A stretch of DNA of 64,000 bases, taken from Phycicoccus jejuensis. GTDB lineage: Bacteria > Actinomycetota > Actinomycetes > Actinomycetales > Dermatophilaceae. The stretch spans positions 248,001 to 312,000 of the forward strand of contig NZ_JOEE01000002.1 in assembly GCF_000720925.1 (NCBI RefSeq), read 5' to 3'. This document shows positions 1 through 8,362 of this stretch, one piece after another. A model generated the notes under the pieces. It made no database searches. It had not been told where the DNA came from and saw only the letters and a list, made by a program, of their open reading frames with translations. Every line of letters starts with the position of its first letter. The first letter of the stretch is position 1. The position numbers and the translations under genes were made by a program.

Positions 1-65
1 GCTGCTCATGGCAGGACACCCTGCCACCCCCGGGGAGGTGGCGTCGAGATCCGCCCCCGCGGATG
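1..65. other. Left-edge sequence without a recognisable gene
   Basis: No supported reading frame lies here. It follows the stop codon of the leftward HAD gene and contains GC-rich sequence with a short inverted motif around the run of C and G near bases 25-40, which could be part of a terminator. The window edge prevents a better call. Confidence 0.3.
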
Positions 66-860
66 TCAGCGGAGCGAGTCGAGGACCGTGACGAGGCCGT
101 GCTCGTCGACGTGGCCGGTCACCTCGTCGGCCGCCTCCTTGACCTCGTCGGGCGCGTTGTCCATCGCGACCCCGCGGGCCGCCCAGCGCAGCATCTCGAG
201 GTCGTTGCGCTGGTCGCCGACGGCCACGGTGGCGCCGGGCTCGACGCCGAGGCGGCGCCGGACCACCTCGAGCGCGGCAGCCTTGGACACGCCCTCCGGT
301 GTGATGTCGAGCCAGGCGCTCCAGCCGACGGCGTACTCGACGCCGTGCAGGCCGATGCGCTCGGTGCCGGCGAGGAACTCCTCGCTCGAGCTCTCGGGGT
401 CGCGGATGGTCAGGCGCGTCACCGGGTGGGCCATCAGCTCCTCGAAGGGGACGACCTGGGGCGTGCCGTCGAGCTCGCCGTCGGGGAACGGGGCGGAGAC
501 CTTGAAGCCGACGCCGAGCTCCTCGACCGCGACGAGCGCGCTGGGGAACTCCTCGCGCAGGACGCGCAGGGCGGGGGCGGGGTCGAAGGTCACCGCCTCG
601 AGGACCTCGTAGCCGTCGGGGAGCGCGGGGTCGAGGCGCAGGGTGATCGCGCCGTTGGCGCAGACGGCGTACCCGTCGACGAGGCCGAGCTGGTCGAGGA
701 CCGGCAGCGTGCCGAGGACGCCGCGGCCGGTGGCCATCGTCACGTGGTGGCCGGCGTCGAGGACGGCGCGCACGGCGCTGCGGACGGGGTCGTGGAGGCG
801 GCCGTCGTGGTCGACCGTCGTGCCGTCGATGTCGAGGCACACGAGGTGTGGAGTTCTCAT
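66..860 (-). CDS. HAD-superfamily hydrolase, Cof/sugar-phosphatase type
   Basis: A 264-residue cytoplasmic HAD phosphatase of the Cof (type IIB) group, likely acting on a small phosphorylated metabolite or sugar phosphate. HAD motif I is DIDGTT, with the nucleophile and acid at D10 and D12. The C-terminal metal-binding motif is GDQRNDLEML near residue 215. The inserted cap between them is typical of the family. The frame stays open another 300 bases upstream, but that extension runs through a non-coding repeat array and is rejected. The ATG at 860 gives the N-terminus MRTPHLVC directly before motif I, and a -10 box (TAGCGT) 8 bases upstream supports a leaderless start. Family call firm, substrate unknown. 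Confidence 0.9.
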   Translation of the reverse strand: MRTPHLVCLDIDGTTVDHDGRLHDPVRSAVRAVLDAGHHVTMATGRGVLGTLPVLDQLGLVDGYAVCANGAITLRLDPALPDGYEVLEAVTFDPAPALRVLREEFPSALVAVEELGVGFKVSAPFPDGELDGTPQVVPFEELMAHPVTRLTIRDPESSSEEFLAGTERIGLHGVEYAVGWSAWLDITPEGVSKAAALEVVRRRLGVEPGATVAVGDQRNDLEMLRWAARGVAMDNAPDEVKEAADEVTGHVDEHGLVTVLDSLR

Positions 861-868
861 CGCTGCCC

Positions 869-874
869 ACGCTA
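869..874 (-). promoter_or_regulatory. -10 box deciding the HAD gene start
   Basis: TAGCGT on the minus strand, 8 bases before the ATG at 860. The spacing suits a leaderless transcript and argues against the longer open frame that would read through the repeat array. Confidence 0.5.
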
Positions 875-902
875 CCGAGGCGGGGTGAACGCCGGGTGTC
901 CG

Positions 903-1175
903 CGTCACGGACCGGCGACGACCCCGGGGCCCTGTTCCGACAGCGACAACCCCGCACGTGCGGGCTTGTCGAGCCCGCCGGCCGATCCCGACCGCGGCGA
1001 CCCCGCACGTGCGGGCTTGTCGAGTCCGCGGCCGATCCCGACCGCGACAACCCCGCACGTGCGGGCTTGTCGAGCCCGCCGGCCGATCCCGACCGCGACA
1101 ACCCCGCACGTGCGGACTTCCCGAGCCCGCGGCCCTGTTCCGACAGCGACAACCCCGCACGTGCCGGGCTTTGCG
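903..1175. repeat. Tandem palindromic repeat array, period about 51 bp
   Basis: Five copies of a module with the perfect 14-bp palindrome CCCGCACGTGCGGG, the last copy diverging after the CACGTG centre. Copies begin at 950, 1001, 1051, 1102 and 1153. GACAA/TTGTC flanks extend the core to a 26-base hairpin in the best copies. The sequence between cores is also conserved and alternates between two versions (CCGATCCCGACCGC and CCCTGTTCCGACAGC), so this is not a spacer-bearing CRISPR. The array fills the whole gap between the stop codon of the siderophore-reductase gene (1176) and the HAD promoter. It is therefore 3' to the iron operon and could act as a multi-hairpin terminator. No coding frame is credible because the unit length is not a multiple of three across all copies. 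Confidence 0.85.
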
Positions 1176-2003
1176 TCAGGGGCGGGGGCGGCCGACCTTC
1201 CAGTAGGCGCAGAAGAAGACGCCGCGCCGGTCGGTGCCGTGACGGACGAGGACGCGCCGGGCGCCGGCGGCGAGCGAGGCCTCGCCGCACGCCCAGCCGT
1301 AGGCGACCGGGCCGGGGCGCCGGGCGAGCTCGGCGTCGAGGGCCGGCAGCACGGCGCTCCCGGGGCGACCCCGGCGCACGTGGACACGGGCGTCGCCGAG
1401 GTCGTAGGCGTCGAGCACCCGCGGGTCGGCGACCTCGACGTGCACCTCGACCCCGTGGTCGCGGGCGTCGTCGGCGCCGCCCCACGCGTCGAGGATCGCC
1501 GCGACCGACGGCACCGCGGTCTCGTCGGCGACGAGAACCTGACGGCCGCCGGCCTCGAACCCGCGGTACAGCGCCCCGCTCGCCCGGATGCCGACGGCGT
1601 CGCCGGGTCGGGCGCGCGAGACCCACGTCGAGCCGGGGCCGCTGTCGCCGTGCGTCACGACGTCGATGTCGACCCGCCCGCGGACGGGGTCGTGCTCGCG
1701 GACCGTGTACCAGCGCAGCGCCGGCCGCCAGGCGGGCGGCAGCGCGGCCACCGTCGCGCGCACGTTGACCGGCTCGGGGTCGGGCAGGACGAGCGGGGCG
1801 CCCGCCGGCGGCATGAGCAGGCCGACGTACTCGTCCGGCCCGCACGGCACGAAGTCGCGCAGTCCCGGTGCCTCGCAGACGAGCCGGCGCATCCCGGCCC
1901 CGAGGTCGTGCACCTCGGCGACGGTCGCCGCGTACTGCGGGAAGTCGGCGCGCACGATGCCGGTCGAGGCGTCGGCGCGGCGCTCGCGGGCCACTGCGCT
2001 CAC
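1176..2003 (-). CDS. Siderophore-interacting protein (FAD-dependent ferric-siderophore reductase)
   Basis: A 275-residue cytoplasmic flavoprotein of the SIP family (FAD_binding_9 plus SIP domain). It would reduce the imported Fe(III)-siderophore to release iron. The N-terminal half is the FAD barrel with the RWYTVREHD-type motif near residues 110-118. The C-terminal half is the NAD(P)H-binding SIP domain with ADETAVPS, ending in YWKVGRP, typical of the family end. The GTG start at 2003 overlaps the TGA of the upstream ATPase by 4 bases (GTGA), implying translational coupling. It is the last gene of the five-gene iron operon; the palindromic array begins at its stop codon. Confidence 0.9.
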   Translation of the reverse strand: MSAVARERRADASTGIVRADFPQYAATVAEVHDLGAGMRRLVCEAPGLRDFVPCGPDEYVGLLMPPAGAPLVLPDPEPVNVRATVAALPPAWRPALRWYTVREHDPVRGRVDIDVVTHGDSGPGSTWVSRARPGDAVGIRASGALYRGFEAGGRQVLVADETAVPSVAAILDAWGGADDARDHGVEVHVEVADPRVLDAYDLGDARVHVRRGRPGSAVLPALDAELARRPGPVAYGWACGEASLAAGARRVLVRHGTDRRGVFFCAYWKVGRPRP

Positions 2004-2842
2004 AACACCCTCCGGCGCGGCAGGACCACCGGCGTCCCGGTCTCGGGGTCCTCGATGACCCGCGCGGACACCCCGAAGACGGCCTCGACGACCTCGGGGG
2101 TCACGACCTCGTGCGGCGTGCCCTCGGCGACGACCCGGCCGTCGCGCATCGCGACGAGGTGGTCGGCGTAGCGCGCGGCCATCGCGAGGTCGTGCAGCAC
2201 CATGACGACGGTCGTGCCGTCGTCGTCGCACAGGCGGCGCACGAGGTCGAGGACGTCGAGCTGGTGGGCGATGTCGAGGAAGGACGTGGGCTCGTCGAGG
2301 AGGAGCACCGGCGTGCGCTGGGCGAGCACCATCGCGAGCCAGACCCGCTGCCGCTGACCGCCGCTCAGGCTGTCGACGGGCACGCCGGCGAGGTGCACGA
2401 GGTCGGTGCGCTCGAGGGCGTCGGCCACCGCGACCTCGTCGTCGCGACCCCAGGTGCGGAAGAGCCCGTGGTGCGGATGCCGTCCGCGCTCGACGAGCTC
2501 GAGAACGCTGACCCCCTCGGGGACGATCGGCTGCTGCGGCAGCAGCCCGAGCCGGCGCGCGACCTCGCGCGTCGGCAGCGACCCGATCTCGTCGCCGTCG
2601 AGGAGCACCTGGCCGCCGCGCGGCCGCAGCAGGCGGCCGAGCCCGCGCAGGAGCGTCGACTTGCCGCAGCCGTTCGGGCCGACGACGGCCGTCGTCCGGC
2701 CGGTCGGCACGACGAGGGTCACGCCGTCGACGACCACCCGGTCGTCGTAGGCCAGCCGCAGGTCGCGGGCGGCGAGGCGGGATCCGGCCGGCGCCTCCGC
2801 CGGGTGCTGGGGCACGCGGGGTGCGGTCTCGGTCACGGTCAT
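2000..2842 (-). CDS. Ferric-siderophore ABC transporter, ATP-binding protein (FecE/FepC-like)
   Basis: A 280-residue ATPase that powers the FecCD permeases on the cytoplasmic face. Walker A is GPNGCGKST (55-63), the ABC signature LSGGQRQRV (159-167), and Walker B LLLDEPTSFLD (about 180-190), followed by the H-loop VLHDLAMAARYADH. These match the siderophore/B12 importer ATPase subfamily. Its ATG overlaps the stop of the upstream permease (ATGA, 2839-2842) and its own stop overlaps the reductase start. The length is normal for FepC-type ATPases, with about 20 extra N-terminal residues. Confidence 0.93.
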   Translation of the reverse strand: MTVTETAPRVPQHPAEAPAGSRLAARDLRLAYDDRVVVDGVTLVVPTGRTTAVVGPNGCGKSTLLRGLGRLLRPRGGQVLLDGDEIGSLPTREVARRLGLLPQQPIVPEGVSVLELVERGRHPHHGLFRTWGRDDEVAVADALERTDLVHLAGVPVDSLSGGQRQRVWLAMVLAQRTPVLLLDEPTSFLDIAHQLDVLDLVRRLCDDDGTTVVMVLHDLAMAARYADHLVAMRDGRVVAEGTPHEVVTPEVVEAVFGVSARVIEDPETGTPVVLPRRRVL

Positions 2843-3906
2843 CGGCCCTCCTGGGACGTGGGACGGGAGCGGAGCATCCAGAGCAGGACGGGGGCACCGA
2901 GCAGACCGGTGACCAGGCCGACCGGGAGCGCGGTGCCCGGCACGGCGTAGGCGGCGGCGTAGTCGGCCGCGACGACGACGACGGCGCCGACGAGGGCGGC
3001 GACGCCGACGGACGGCCGACCGGGGACGAGCCGGCGGGCGATCGGGCCGCTGAGGAACCCGACGAACGCGACCGGCCCGACGACCGCCGTGGCCGCCGCC
3101 ACGAGACCGACGACGAGGACGGTGACGCCGACGCGCAGGCGGGCGACGCGCACCCCGAGGGCCGCGGCGAGGTCGTCGCCGAGCCCGAGCACCGGCAGCC
3201 GCCCGGTGGCGACGAGCAGCAGGGGCAGGAGCACGGCGTCGACGGCGAGCAGGCGCAGGATGTCGGTCCACGTGACGGTGTTGAGGCTGCCGCTGAGCCA
3301 GACCAGGGCGTCCTGCGCCTGGTAGATGCTGGCCCGCACGAGCAGCCAGTGCACGAGCGCCGACAGGCCCGCCGCGAGGGCGACGCCGACGAGGACCATC
3401 CGGCCGGTGGCCCCGCCGCGCCCCCCGGCCTGGGACAGGATGAGCACCGCCGCGAGGACCGACCCGGCGAGGGCCGCGAGCGTGACGGGGGTGCCCCGCA
3501 CCCCGAAGGCGACGACGACGAGCACCGCGCCCGCGCTGGCACCGAGGGTGATGCCGAGGACGTCCGGGCTGGCCAGCGGGTTGCGCAGCATCGTCTGGAA
3601 CGCGGCCCCGGCGGCCCCGAAGGCGGCGCCGGCGAGCACCGCCATGAGGGCGCGGGGCAATGTGGACTCGAGGAGGACGAAGGACGCCCCGGGGACCTGC
3701 TCGCCGCCGATGATGCGCACGGCGTCGACGAACGACACGCGGTAGTCGCCGAGCAGCGCGCGGACGAGGACGAGGGCGACGACGAGCAGCAGGAGGACAC
3801 CCACCACGAGGCGGCGACGACGCCGCGGGCCGCGCCGTGCCCGGGCCAGGGCGTCGGCGGTCGCGGAGGAGTCGCGGACCTCGCTCTCACGCAGGGCGGT
3901 CGACAT
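2839..3906 (-). CDS. Iron-siderophore ABC transporter permease (FecCD family), second subunit
   Basis: A 355-residue polytopic membrane protein of the BtuC/FecCD fold with about ten hydrophobic segments. A basic N-terminus ([11 protein letters not shown]) precedes the first helix. Family motifs include GAAFGAAGAAFQTMLRNPLA and the SPDVLGITLGASAG stretch, plus the VGPVAFVGF segment that contacts the ATPase. The ATG at 3906 shares one base with the upstream permease stop (TGATG). It should pair with the neighbouring permease as a heterodimer. Confidence 0.93.
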   Translation of the reverse strand: MSTALRESEVRDSSATADALARARRGPRRRRRLVVGVLLLLVVALVLVRALLGDYRVSFVDAVRIIGGEQVPGASFVLLESTLPRALMAVLAGAAFGAAGAAFQTMLRNPLASPDVLGITLGASAGAVLVVVAFGVRGTPVTLAALAGSVLAAVLILSQAGGRGGATGRMVLVGVALAAGLSALVHWLLVRASIYQAQDALVWLSGSLNTVTWTDILRLLAVDAVLLPLLLVATGRLPVLGLGDDLAAALGVRVARLRVGVTVLVVGLVAAATAVVGPVAFVGFLSGPIARRLVPGRPSVGVAALVGAVVVVAADYAAAYAVPGTALPVGLVTGLLGAPVLLWMLRSRPTSQEGR

Positions 3907-4958
3907 CAGATCCCCTTGACGCGGCGGACGACGAGGACGAGGACGGGCGCGCCGAGCACCGCGCAGACGATGCCGACCTGCACCTCCGACGGCGGGGCCA
4001 CGAGGCGCCCCACGACGTCGGCGAGGACGACGAAGGCCGGGCCGAGCAGGGCCGAGACGAGGAGGACGCGACGGTGCCCGACCCCGACGAGGACGCGCAC
4101 CAGGTGCGGCACGACCAGCCCGACGAAGGCGATCGGTCCGGCGAGGGCCGTGGCGGTGGCGGCCAGCAGCACCGCGCCGGCCGCGGCGAGCCCGCGGTGC
4201 AGCACGACGTTCTGGCCGAGGCCGCGGGCGAGGTCGTCGCCGAGCGCGACCGCGTCGAGGGTCGGCCCCGAGGTCAGGGCGAGCGCGGCGCCGACGAGGA
4301 GGAACGGCAGGACGTCGAGGACCTGGCCGGCGTCCCGGCCGGCGACCGAACCCACCTGCCAGAACCGGAAGCTGTCGAGCGAGCCGCGGTCGGTGACGAG
4401 CACAGCACCGATGAGGCTCTGCGCCAGGGCCATCACCGCCGCACCGGCGAGCGCCATCGAGACCGGGGCCCTGGCCCGTGGCGCCATGAGCGTGAGCGAC
4501 TGCACGAGCACGGCGACGGCGAGGGTGCCGACGATCGCGGCGACGACGTAGCCGCCGACGGAGTCGAGCCCGAGGAAGCGGATGCCGAGGACGACCGCCA
4601 GCGCGGCCCCGGAGTTGAGGCCGAGGATGCCGGGCTCGGCGATCGGGTTGCGGCTCAGGCCCTGGAGGACGACTCCCGACAGCGCCACGGCCGCGCCGAC
4701 GACGAGGCCGATGACGGTGCGGGAGACGCGGGAGGAGACGATCGCAGCCGTCTCGGGATCGGCGCCACCCCCCGTCAGTGCGTCGAGGACGGCACCGGGC
4801 GCGAGGTGCTGCACCCCGAGGAGGAGCGAGGCCGCGACCGCCGCGAGGACGACGAGCGCCGACCCCGCCAGGGCCCACGGGAGCGCGACGCGTGCCGACC
4901 CGCCCCGCGACCCCCCTGCGGGGGCGGGCCGGGTCGGCGGCGCGGCGGTGGTGGTCAC
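3906..4958 (-). CDS. Iron-siderophore ABC transporter permease (FecCD family), first subunit
   Basis: A 350-residue FecCD-type permease with about ten transmembrane helices. Family motifs are LSGVVLQGLSRNPIAEP, GILGLNSGAA and GPIAFVGLVVPHLVR. The frame is open further upstream, but the GTG at 4958 overlaps the stop of the binding-protein gene (GTGA) and gives the usual short N-terminus (VTTTAAPP, then a helix), so that start is preferred. It acts as partner of the next permease in moving ferric siderophore across the membrane. Confidence 0.92.
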   Translation of the reverse strand: MTTTAAPPTRPAPAGGSRGGSARVALPWALAGSALVVLAAVAASLLLGVQHLAPGAVLDALTGGGADPETAAIVSSRVSRTVIGLVVGAAVALSGVVLQGLSRNPIAEPGILGLNSGAALAVVLGIRFLGLDSVGGYVVAAIVGTLAVAVLVQSLTLMAPRARAPVSMALAGAAVMALAQSLIGAVLVTDRGSLDSFRFWQVGSVAGRDAGQVLDVLPFLLVGAALALTSGPTLDAVALGDDLARGLGQNVVLHRGLAAAGAVLLAATATALAGPIAFVGLVVPHLVRVLVGVGHRRVLLVSALLGPAFVVLADVVGRLVAPPSEVQVGIVCAVLGAPVLVLVVRRVKGI

Positions 4959-6010
4959 GCGGACGGCTCGCCCTTGACCGCGGAGACGAGCTTGGGCAGG
5001 AAGTCCTCGACGGCCGTGCGGACCGACAGCGGGCTGGGCAGCGACATCGACAGGGCGACCTCGTTGTCGGCGCTCGCCACGTAGTGGCCGTCCTCGAGCG
5101 CCGGGATGCGGCCGATGAGCGCGTTCTTGCGCAGCTCCTCGGCGCCGGCGCCCTGCTCGGCGTAGAAGACGACGACGTCGGCCTGCAGGCTCGACGCCTT
5201 CTCGGCGCTGAGGTTGGCGGTGAACGCGGACGGGTCCTTCGCGCTCAGCTCGGCGACGGTCGGGGAGTCGGCGAACCCGAACTCGCGCAGCATCTGCGGG
5301 CGCAGGTCGGAGGTCGTGTACAGGCCGATCGTGCTGAGGTCGGTGGGCGTGAACCAGGCCCAGGCGGCGGTCTTGCCCTTGATCTCCGGGTTGGCGGCGA
5401 CGGCGTCGGCGATGGTCTTCTCGGTGCTCGCGGTCAGCGCGGCCGCCTCCGACGGCTTGCCGACCGCCTGACCGATCGCCGCCACCTGGTCCTGCCACGG
5501 GGTCCCCCACGCCTTCTCGGTCCAGGGCACGGTCGGGGCGATCTTCGAGAGCTTGTCGTAGTCCTCCTGCGACACACCGGAGCTGAGGCCGAGGATGAGG
5601 TCCGGGGTGGTGGCCGCGATGTCGTCGAACGGGATGCCGGCGGAGTCGTCGTAGCGGGCCATCCCGGAGGTGTCGGCGCCGATCTCCTCGACCTGCTCGT
5701 CGAACCAGTCGGTCGAGCCGGCGTCGTTGCCTCCCCACGTGATCTTCGGGGCGCCGACCGGGACGATGCCGAGCGCGGCGAGGGTGTCGGCGTCGGCCCA
5801 TCCGACGGTCGCGATGCGCGTGGGTGCCCGGGTCACCGTCGTCGAGCCGTAGGCGTGCTCGATCGTCACGGGGAAGGCGGCCGCGTCGGCGGTGGCGGCG
5901 GTCGACGCGCTCGGGGTCGAGGCCCCGGTCGGGCCGGTCGAGCAGGCGGCGAGGACGAGGGCGGCTGCGGCGAGAGGGGCGGCGGTGAGCAGCCGGCGAC
6001 GCGAGGGCAC
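4955..6010 (-). CDS. Iron-siderophore ABC transporter substrate-binding lipoprotein
   Basis: A 351-residue extracytoplasmic binding protein of the FepB/FhuD type (Peripla_BP_2). The N-terminus has two arginine-rich positions, a hydrophobic stretch and the lipobox LAAC with the lipidated cysteine at about residue 23, so it should be membrane-anchored outside the cell. The mature domain begins with the VTIEHAYGSTTVTRAPTRIATVGWAD segment typical of the family (shown as two overlapping motifs, VTIEHAYG and PTRIATVGW). It is the first gene of the five-gene leftward operon and lies directly behind a DtxR/IdeR-type box, so expression should rise under iron limitation. Confidence 0.93.
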   Translation of the reverse strand: MPSRRRLLTAAPLAAAALVLAACSTGPTGASTPSASTAATADAAAFPVTIEHAYGSTTVTRAPTRIATVGWADADTLAALGIVPVGAPKITWGGNDAGSTDWFDEQVEEIGADTSGMARYDDSAGIPFDDIAATTPDLILGLSSGVSQEDYDKLSKIAPTVPWTEKAWGTPWQDQVAAIGQAVGKPSEAAALTASTEKTIADAVAANPEIKGKTAAWAWFTPTDLSTIGLYTTSDLRPQMLREFGFADSPTVAELSAKDPSAFTANLSAEKASSLQADVVVFYAEQGAGAEELRKNALIGRIPALEDGHYVASADNEVALSMSLPSPLSVRTAVEDFLPKLVSAVKGEPSA

Positions 6011-6043
6011 GATGGACTCCAGTCGGGGTGAGGCTTGCCTTAC

Positions 6044-6062
6044 TTAGGTGAGCCTCACCTTA
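6044..6062. promoter_or_regulatory. DtxR/IdeR iron box
   Basis: TTAGGTGAGCCTCACCTTA is a 19-bp near-perfect palindrome, very close to the established DtxR/IdeR consensus TTAGGTTAGSCTAACCTAA. It lies 34 bases upstream of the binding-protein ATG, where a bound repressor would block transcription. A further partly matching half-site (AGGCTTGCCT) abuts it at 6031-6040, so binding by two dimers is possible. This predicts repression by Fe(II)-loaded DtxR-family protein. Confidence 0.85.
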
Positions 6063-6135
6063 GCGTCACTCGCTGTGCCGCCGTCAACCTCCCCCGCCAT
6101 CGGGACCGCGCAGGCGCCCCTCCCCCGGCAGTAAC

Positions 6136-6203
6136 CCCGTCGAGTGAACAGAACACGCCGTGCGCGGCGGACCACGGACGGCGTGTTCTGTTCACTCGAC
6201 GGG
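6136..6203. terminator. Long perfect hairpin 3' to the ABC exporter genes
   Basis: Two 26-base arms (6136-6161 and 6178-6203) are perfect inverted copies around a 16-base loop. The arm reads CCCGTCGAGTGAACAGAAC onward to CGCCGT. It sits 9 bases past the stop codon of the leftward exporter permease and upstream of the iron promoter. That position suits a terminator that insulates the iron operon, but there is no U-tract and the stem is unusually long. Confidence 0.7.
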
Positions 6204-6211
6204 TGGGGCGC

Positions 6212-7429
6212 CTACTCGGGGGCCACCCAGGCCTGCTTCATCGAGAGCTTGCCGCTCGTCTGGAGCAGCGCCCGCCGGTAGAGGCGCTCGGCCACTCGGA
6301 GGACGAGCACCGCCGCGGCCACGAGCACGGCGAGGGCGACGACGGCCTCCCACCACTGCGCGGTCCCCTCGAGGACCCGCGTCGGCATGAGCACGGCCGA
6401 GAACGGCGGCACGTACGAGGCGACGACCTTCGCCGTCCCGTCGAGGAAGAGCGACCCGAAGAACACCGCCATGACGAGCATCGTCAGCGGGGTCGCGGTG
6501 CTCTGGACCTCCTCGGTCCGCGAGGCGAGGGCCCCGGCGACGGCCCACAGCGCGGCGAGGGCGACGAAGCCGGCGACGAAGAACACGAGGAACCACACGA
6601 CCGGCCCGCTGACCGCCGTCACGAGGGACGCGTACGGCGTGAGCGACAGCCCGACGAGCCCGACCCCCGCGTAGAGCACCATCTGGGCGATGGCCAACAC
6701 GCTGTTGCCGACGATCTTGCCGATGAGCAGCTGCCGCACCGGGATCGAGGTCGCGATGATCTCGACGATGCGCGACTGCTTCTCCTCGACGACGCTGTTG
6801 GCCAGCGTGATGCCGAAGGTCAGCGTCGCGATGTAGAAGAGGAAGGCGAACGCGAACGCCACGCCCTGCGCGAGGCCGGCCTTCTCGGCGTCGCCGGTGA
6901 GCAGCGAGGTCGTCACCCGGCTGCCGGCCTCGAGCCGCTCGACGCTCGTCCCGAGCTCGCCGGCCTGCTGCTCGAGCGTCGCCTGCCGGACGACCTCCTG
7001 CGTGACCCGGGTCAGGTCGTCCTGCGACTCGGTGTCGGAGGTCAGCACCCACCCGCCGTCGACGCGGTGCAGCCAGGCGTCGGCGTCACCGGACGTCACG
7101 AGCGCGCGGGCGGCGGCGTCGTCGGCCACGGGGTCGACGCCCACCTCCACCTTGTCGTCGATGCCGGTCGCGGACGACGCGAGCCGGTCGGCCATCGCCC
7201 GGTCGGCGCTCGTCGCGGCGACCGTGTAGGTGCTCGTGCGCTCGGCGCTCCAGGCCTGCCAGCCCATGAACGCGGCGATGAGCACGAGGGTCACGACGGT
7301 GCCGATGACGAACGCGCGGTCGGTCAGCTTGACGACGACCTCGCGGCGGGCGACGAGCGTCCACGCCGCGCGGCCGGCGACCGGCTCGTCGGTGACGGAG
7401 GTCTGCGGGGGCGTCAGCGTCGTGGTCAT
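6212..7429 (-). CDS. ABC transporter permease, ABC-2/NatB-like
   Basis: A 405-residue membrane protein of the ABC-2 exporter family. One helix near residues 40-56 (VIGTVVTLVLIAAF) is followed by a large extracytoplasmic domain (about 60-180). A block of five or so C-terminal helices begins at about residue 185 (GVAFAFAFLFYIATL). The motif EEKQSRIVEIIATSIPVRQLL is characteristic of NatB/YhaP-type permeases. Its ATG overlaps the stop of the upstream ATPase by one base. The substrate is unknown; family members export sodium, drugs or antimicrobial peptides. Confidence 0.88.
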   Translation of the reverse strand: MTTTLTPPQTSVTDEPVAGRAAWTLVARREVVVKLTDRAFVIGTVVTLVLIAAFMGWQAWSAERTSTYTVAATSADRAMADRLASSATGIDDKVEVGVDPVADDAAARALVTSGDADAWLHRVDGGWVLTSDTESQDDLTRVTQEVVRQATLEQQAGELGTSVERLEAGSRVTTSLLTGDAEKAGLAQGVAFAFAFLFYIATLTFGITLANSVVEEKQSRIVEIIATSIPVRQLLIGKIVGNSVLAIAQMVLYAGVGLVGLSLTPYASLVTAVSGPVVWFLVFFVAGFVALAALWAVAGALASRTEEVQSTATPLTMLVMAVFFGSLFLDGTAKVVASYVPPFSAVLMPTRVLEGTAQWWEAVVALAVLVAAAVLVLRVAERLYRRALLQTSGKLSMKQAWVAPE

Positions 7430-8310
7430 CAGGCGGCCACCTCTCGGTAGATGTCGGCCAGGGCCGGTCGGACGGGGGCGAACTCGTGCACGGCGCCGCG
7501 CCCGGCGGCCTCGCGCAGCACGGCCTGCTCGGCGCCCTCCTCGAGGACCTCGACGAGGGCGGTGCGGCCGTCGACGTCGACGACGTGGATGCCGCGCACC
7601 TCGCGCACCCAGCCGGCGTCGCGGTCGAGGCTCAGTCGGTAGCGGACGGGACCGCGCGAGCGCAGCTCGTCGGCGCCCCCCGAGGCGACGACGCGCCCCC
7701 GCGAGAGGATGACGAGGCGGTCGCAGAGGCGCTCGACGAGGTCGAGCTGGTGGCTCGAGAACAGCACCGGCACACCGGTGCTCGCGTGCTCGCGCAGCAT
7801 GTCGGCCATCGAGTCGACGGCCGTCGGGTCGAGGCCGGAGAACGGCTCGTCGAGGATGAGCGCCGTCGGCCGGTGGAGCAGCGCGGCGACGACCTGCACC
7901 TTCTGCTGGTTGCCGAGGCTCAGCTCCTGGAGCCGGTCGCCCGCACGGCCGTCGAGCCCGAACCGCTCGAGGTGCTCCTGCGCCGCACCGCGCGCCACCG
8001 CGGCCTCCATCCCCTTGAGCTGGGCGAGGTAGACGAGCTGGTCGAGGACGCGCTGCTTGGGGTAGAGGCCCCGCTCCTCCGGCATGTAGCCGAAGCGCCG
8101 CTGGTCCTGCGCGGTCACCGGGCGGCCGCGCCAGCGCACCTCCCCCCCGTCGATGCCGAGGACGCCCATGACCATCCGCATGGTCGTCGTCTTGCCCGCC
8201 CCGTTGCCGCCGACGAAGCCGGTGAGGATGCCGTCGCGGACGTCGAAGCTGACGCCGTCGACGGCGGTCGTGTCACCGAAGCGCCGGGTGAGTCCCTTGA
8301 TCTCCAACAT
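7429..8310 (-). CDS. ABC transporter ATP-binding protein, NatA-like
   Basis: A 293-residue ATPase with Walker A GGNGAGKTT (34-42), signature LSLGNQQKV, and Walker B LILDEPFSGLDP. LGNQQK in place of SGGQ is typical of NatA/YhaQ-type exporters. The C-terminal ~80 residues form the accessory region of this subfamily. It pairs with the downstream permease. A -10 box (TAGCGT, 8318-8323) lies 7 bases from the ATG, suggesting a leaderless transcript that begins here rather than at the two-component genes. Confidence 0.92.
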   Translation of the reverse strand: MLEIKGLTRRFGDTTAVDGVSFDVRDGILTGFVGGNGAGKTTTMRMVMGVLGIDGGEVRWRGRPVTAQDQRRFGYMPEERGLYPKQRVLDQLVYLAQLKGMEAAVARGAAQEHLERFGLDGRAGDRLQELSLGNQQKVQVVAALLHRPTALILDEPFSGLDPTAVDSMADMLREHASTGVPVLFSSHQLDLVERLCDRLVILSRGRVVASGGADELRSRGPVRYRLSLDRDAGWVREVRGIHVVDVDGRTALVEVLEEGAEQAVLREAAGRGAVHEFAPVRPALADIYREVAA

Positions 8311-8362
8311 GCCTCCGACGCTAGGCGTCCGCGGCCGTCGGCGGATCCCCCCGTGGGTGGGT

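Noticed and set aside
903..1175. CRISPR array
   Set aside because: The repeat core looks like a type I-E repeat, but the intervening sequences are conserved between copies, the pitch is 51 rather than about 61 bases, and no cas genes are present.
2821..6031. Acidic/arginine-rich open frames on the plus strand across the iron operon
   Set aside because: They are mirror frames of the FecCD, ATPase and binding-protein genes, which have clear motifs, coupled starts and family matches.
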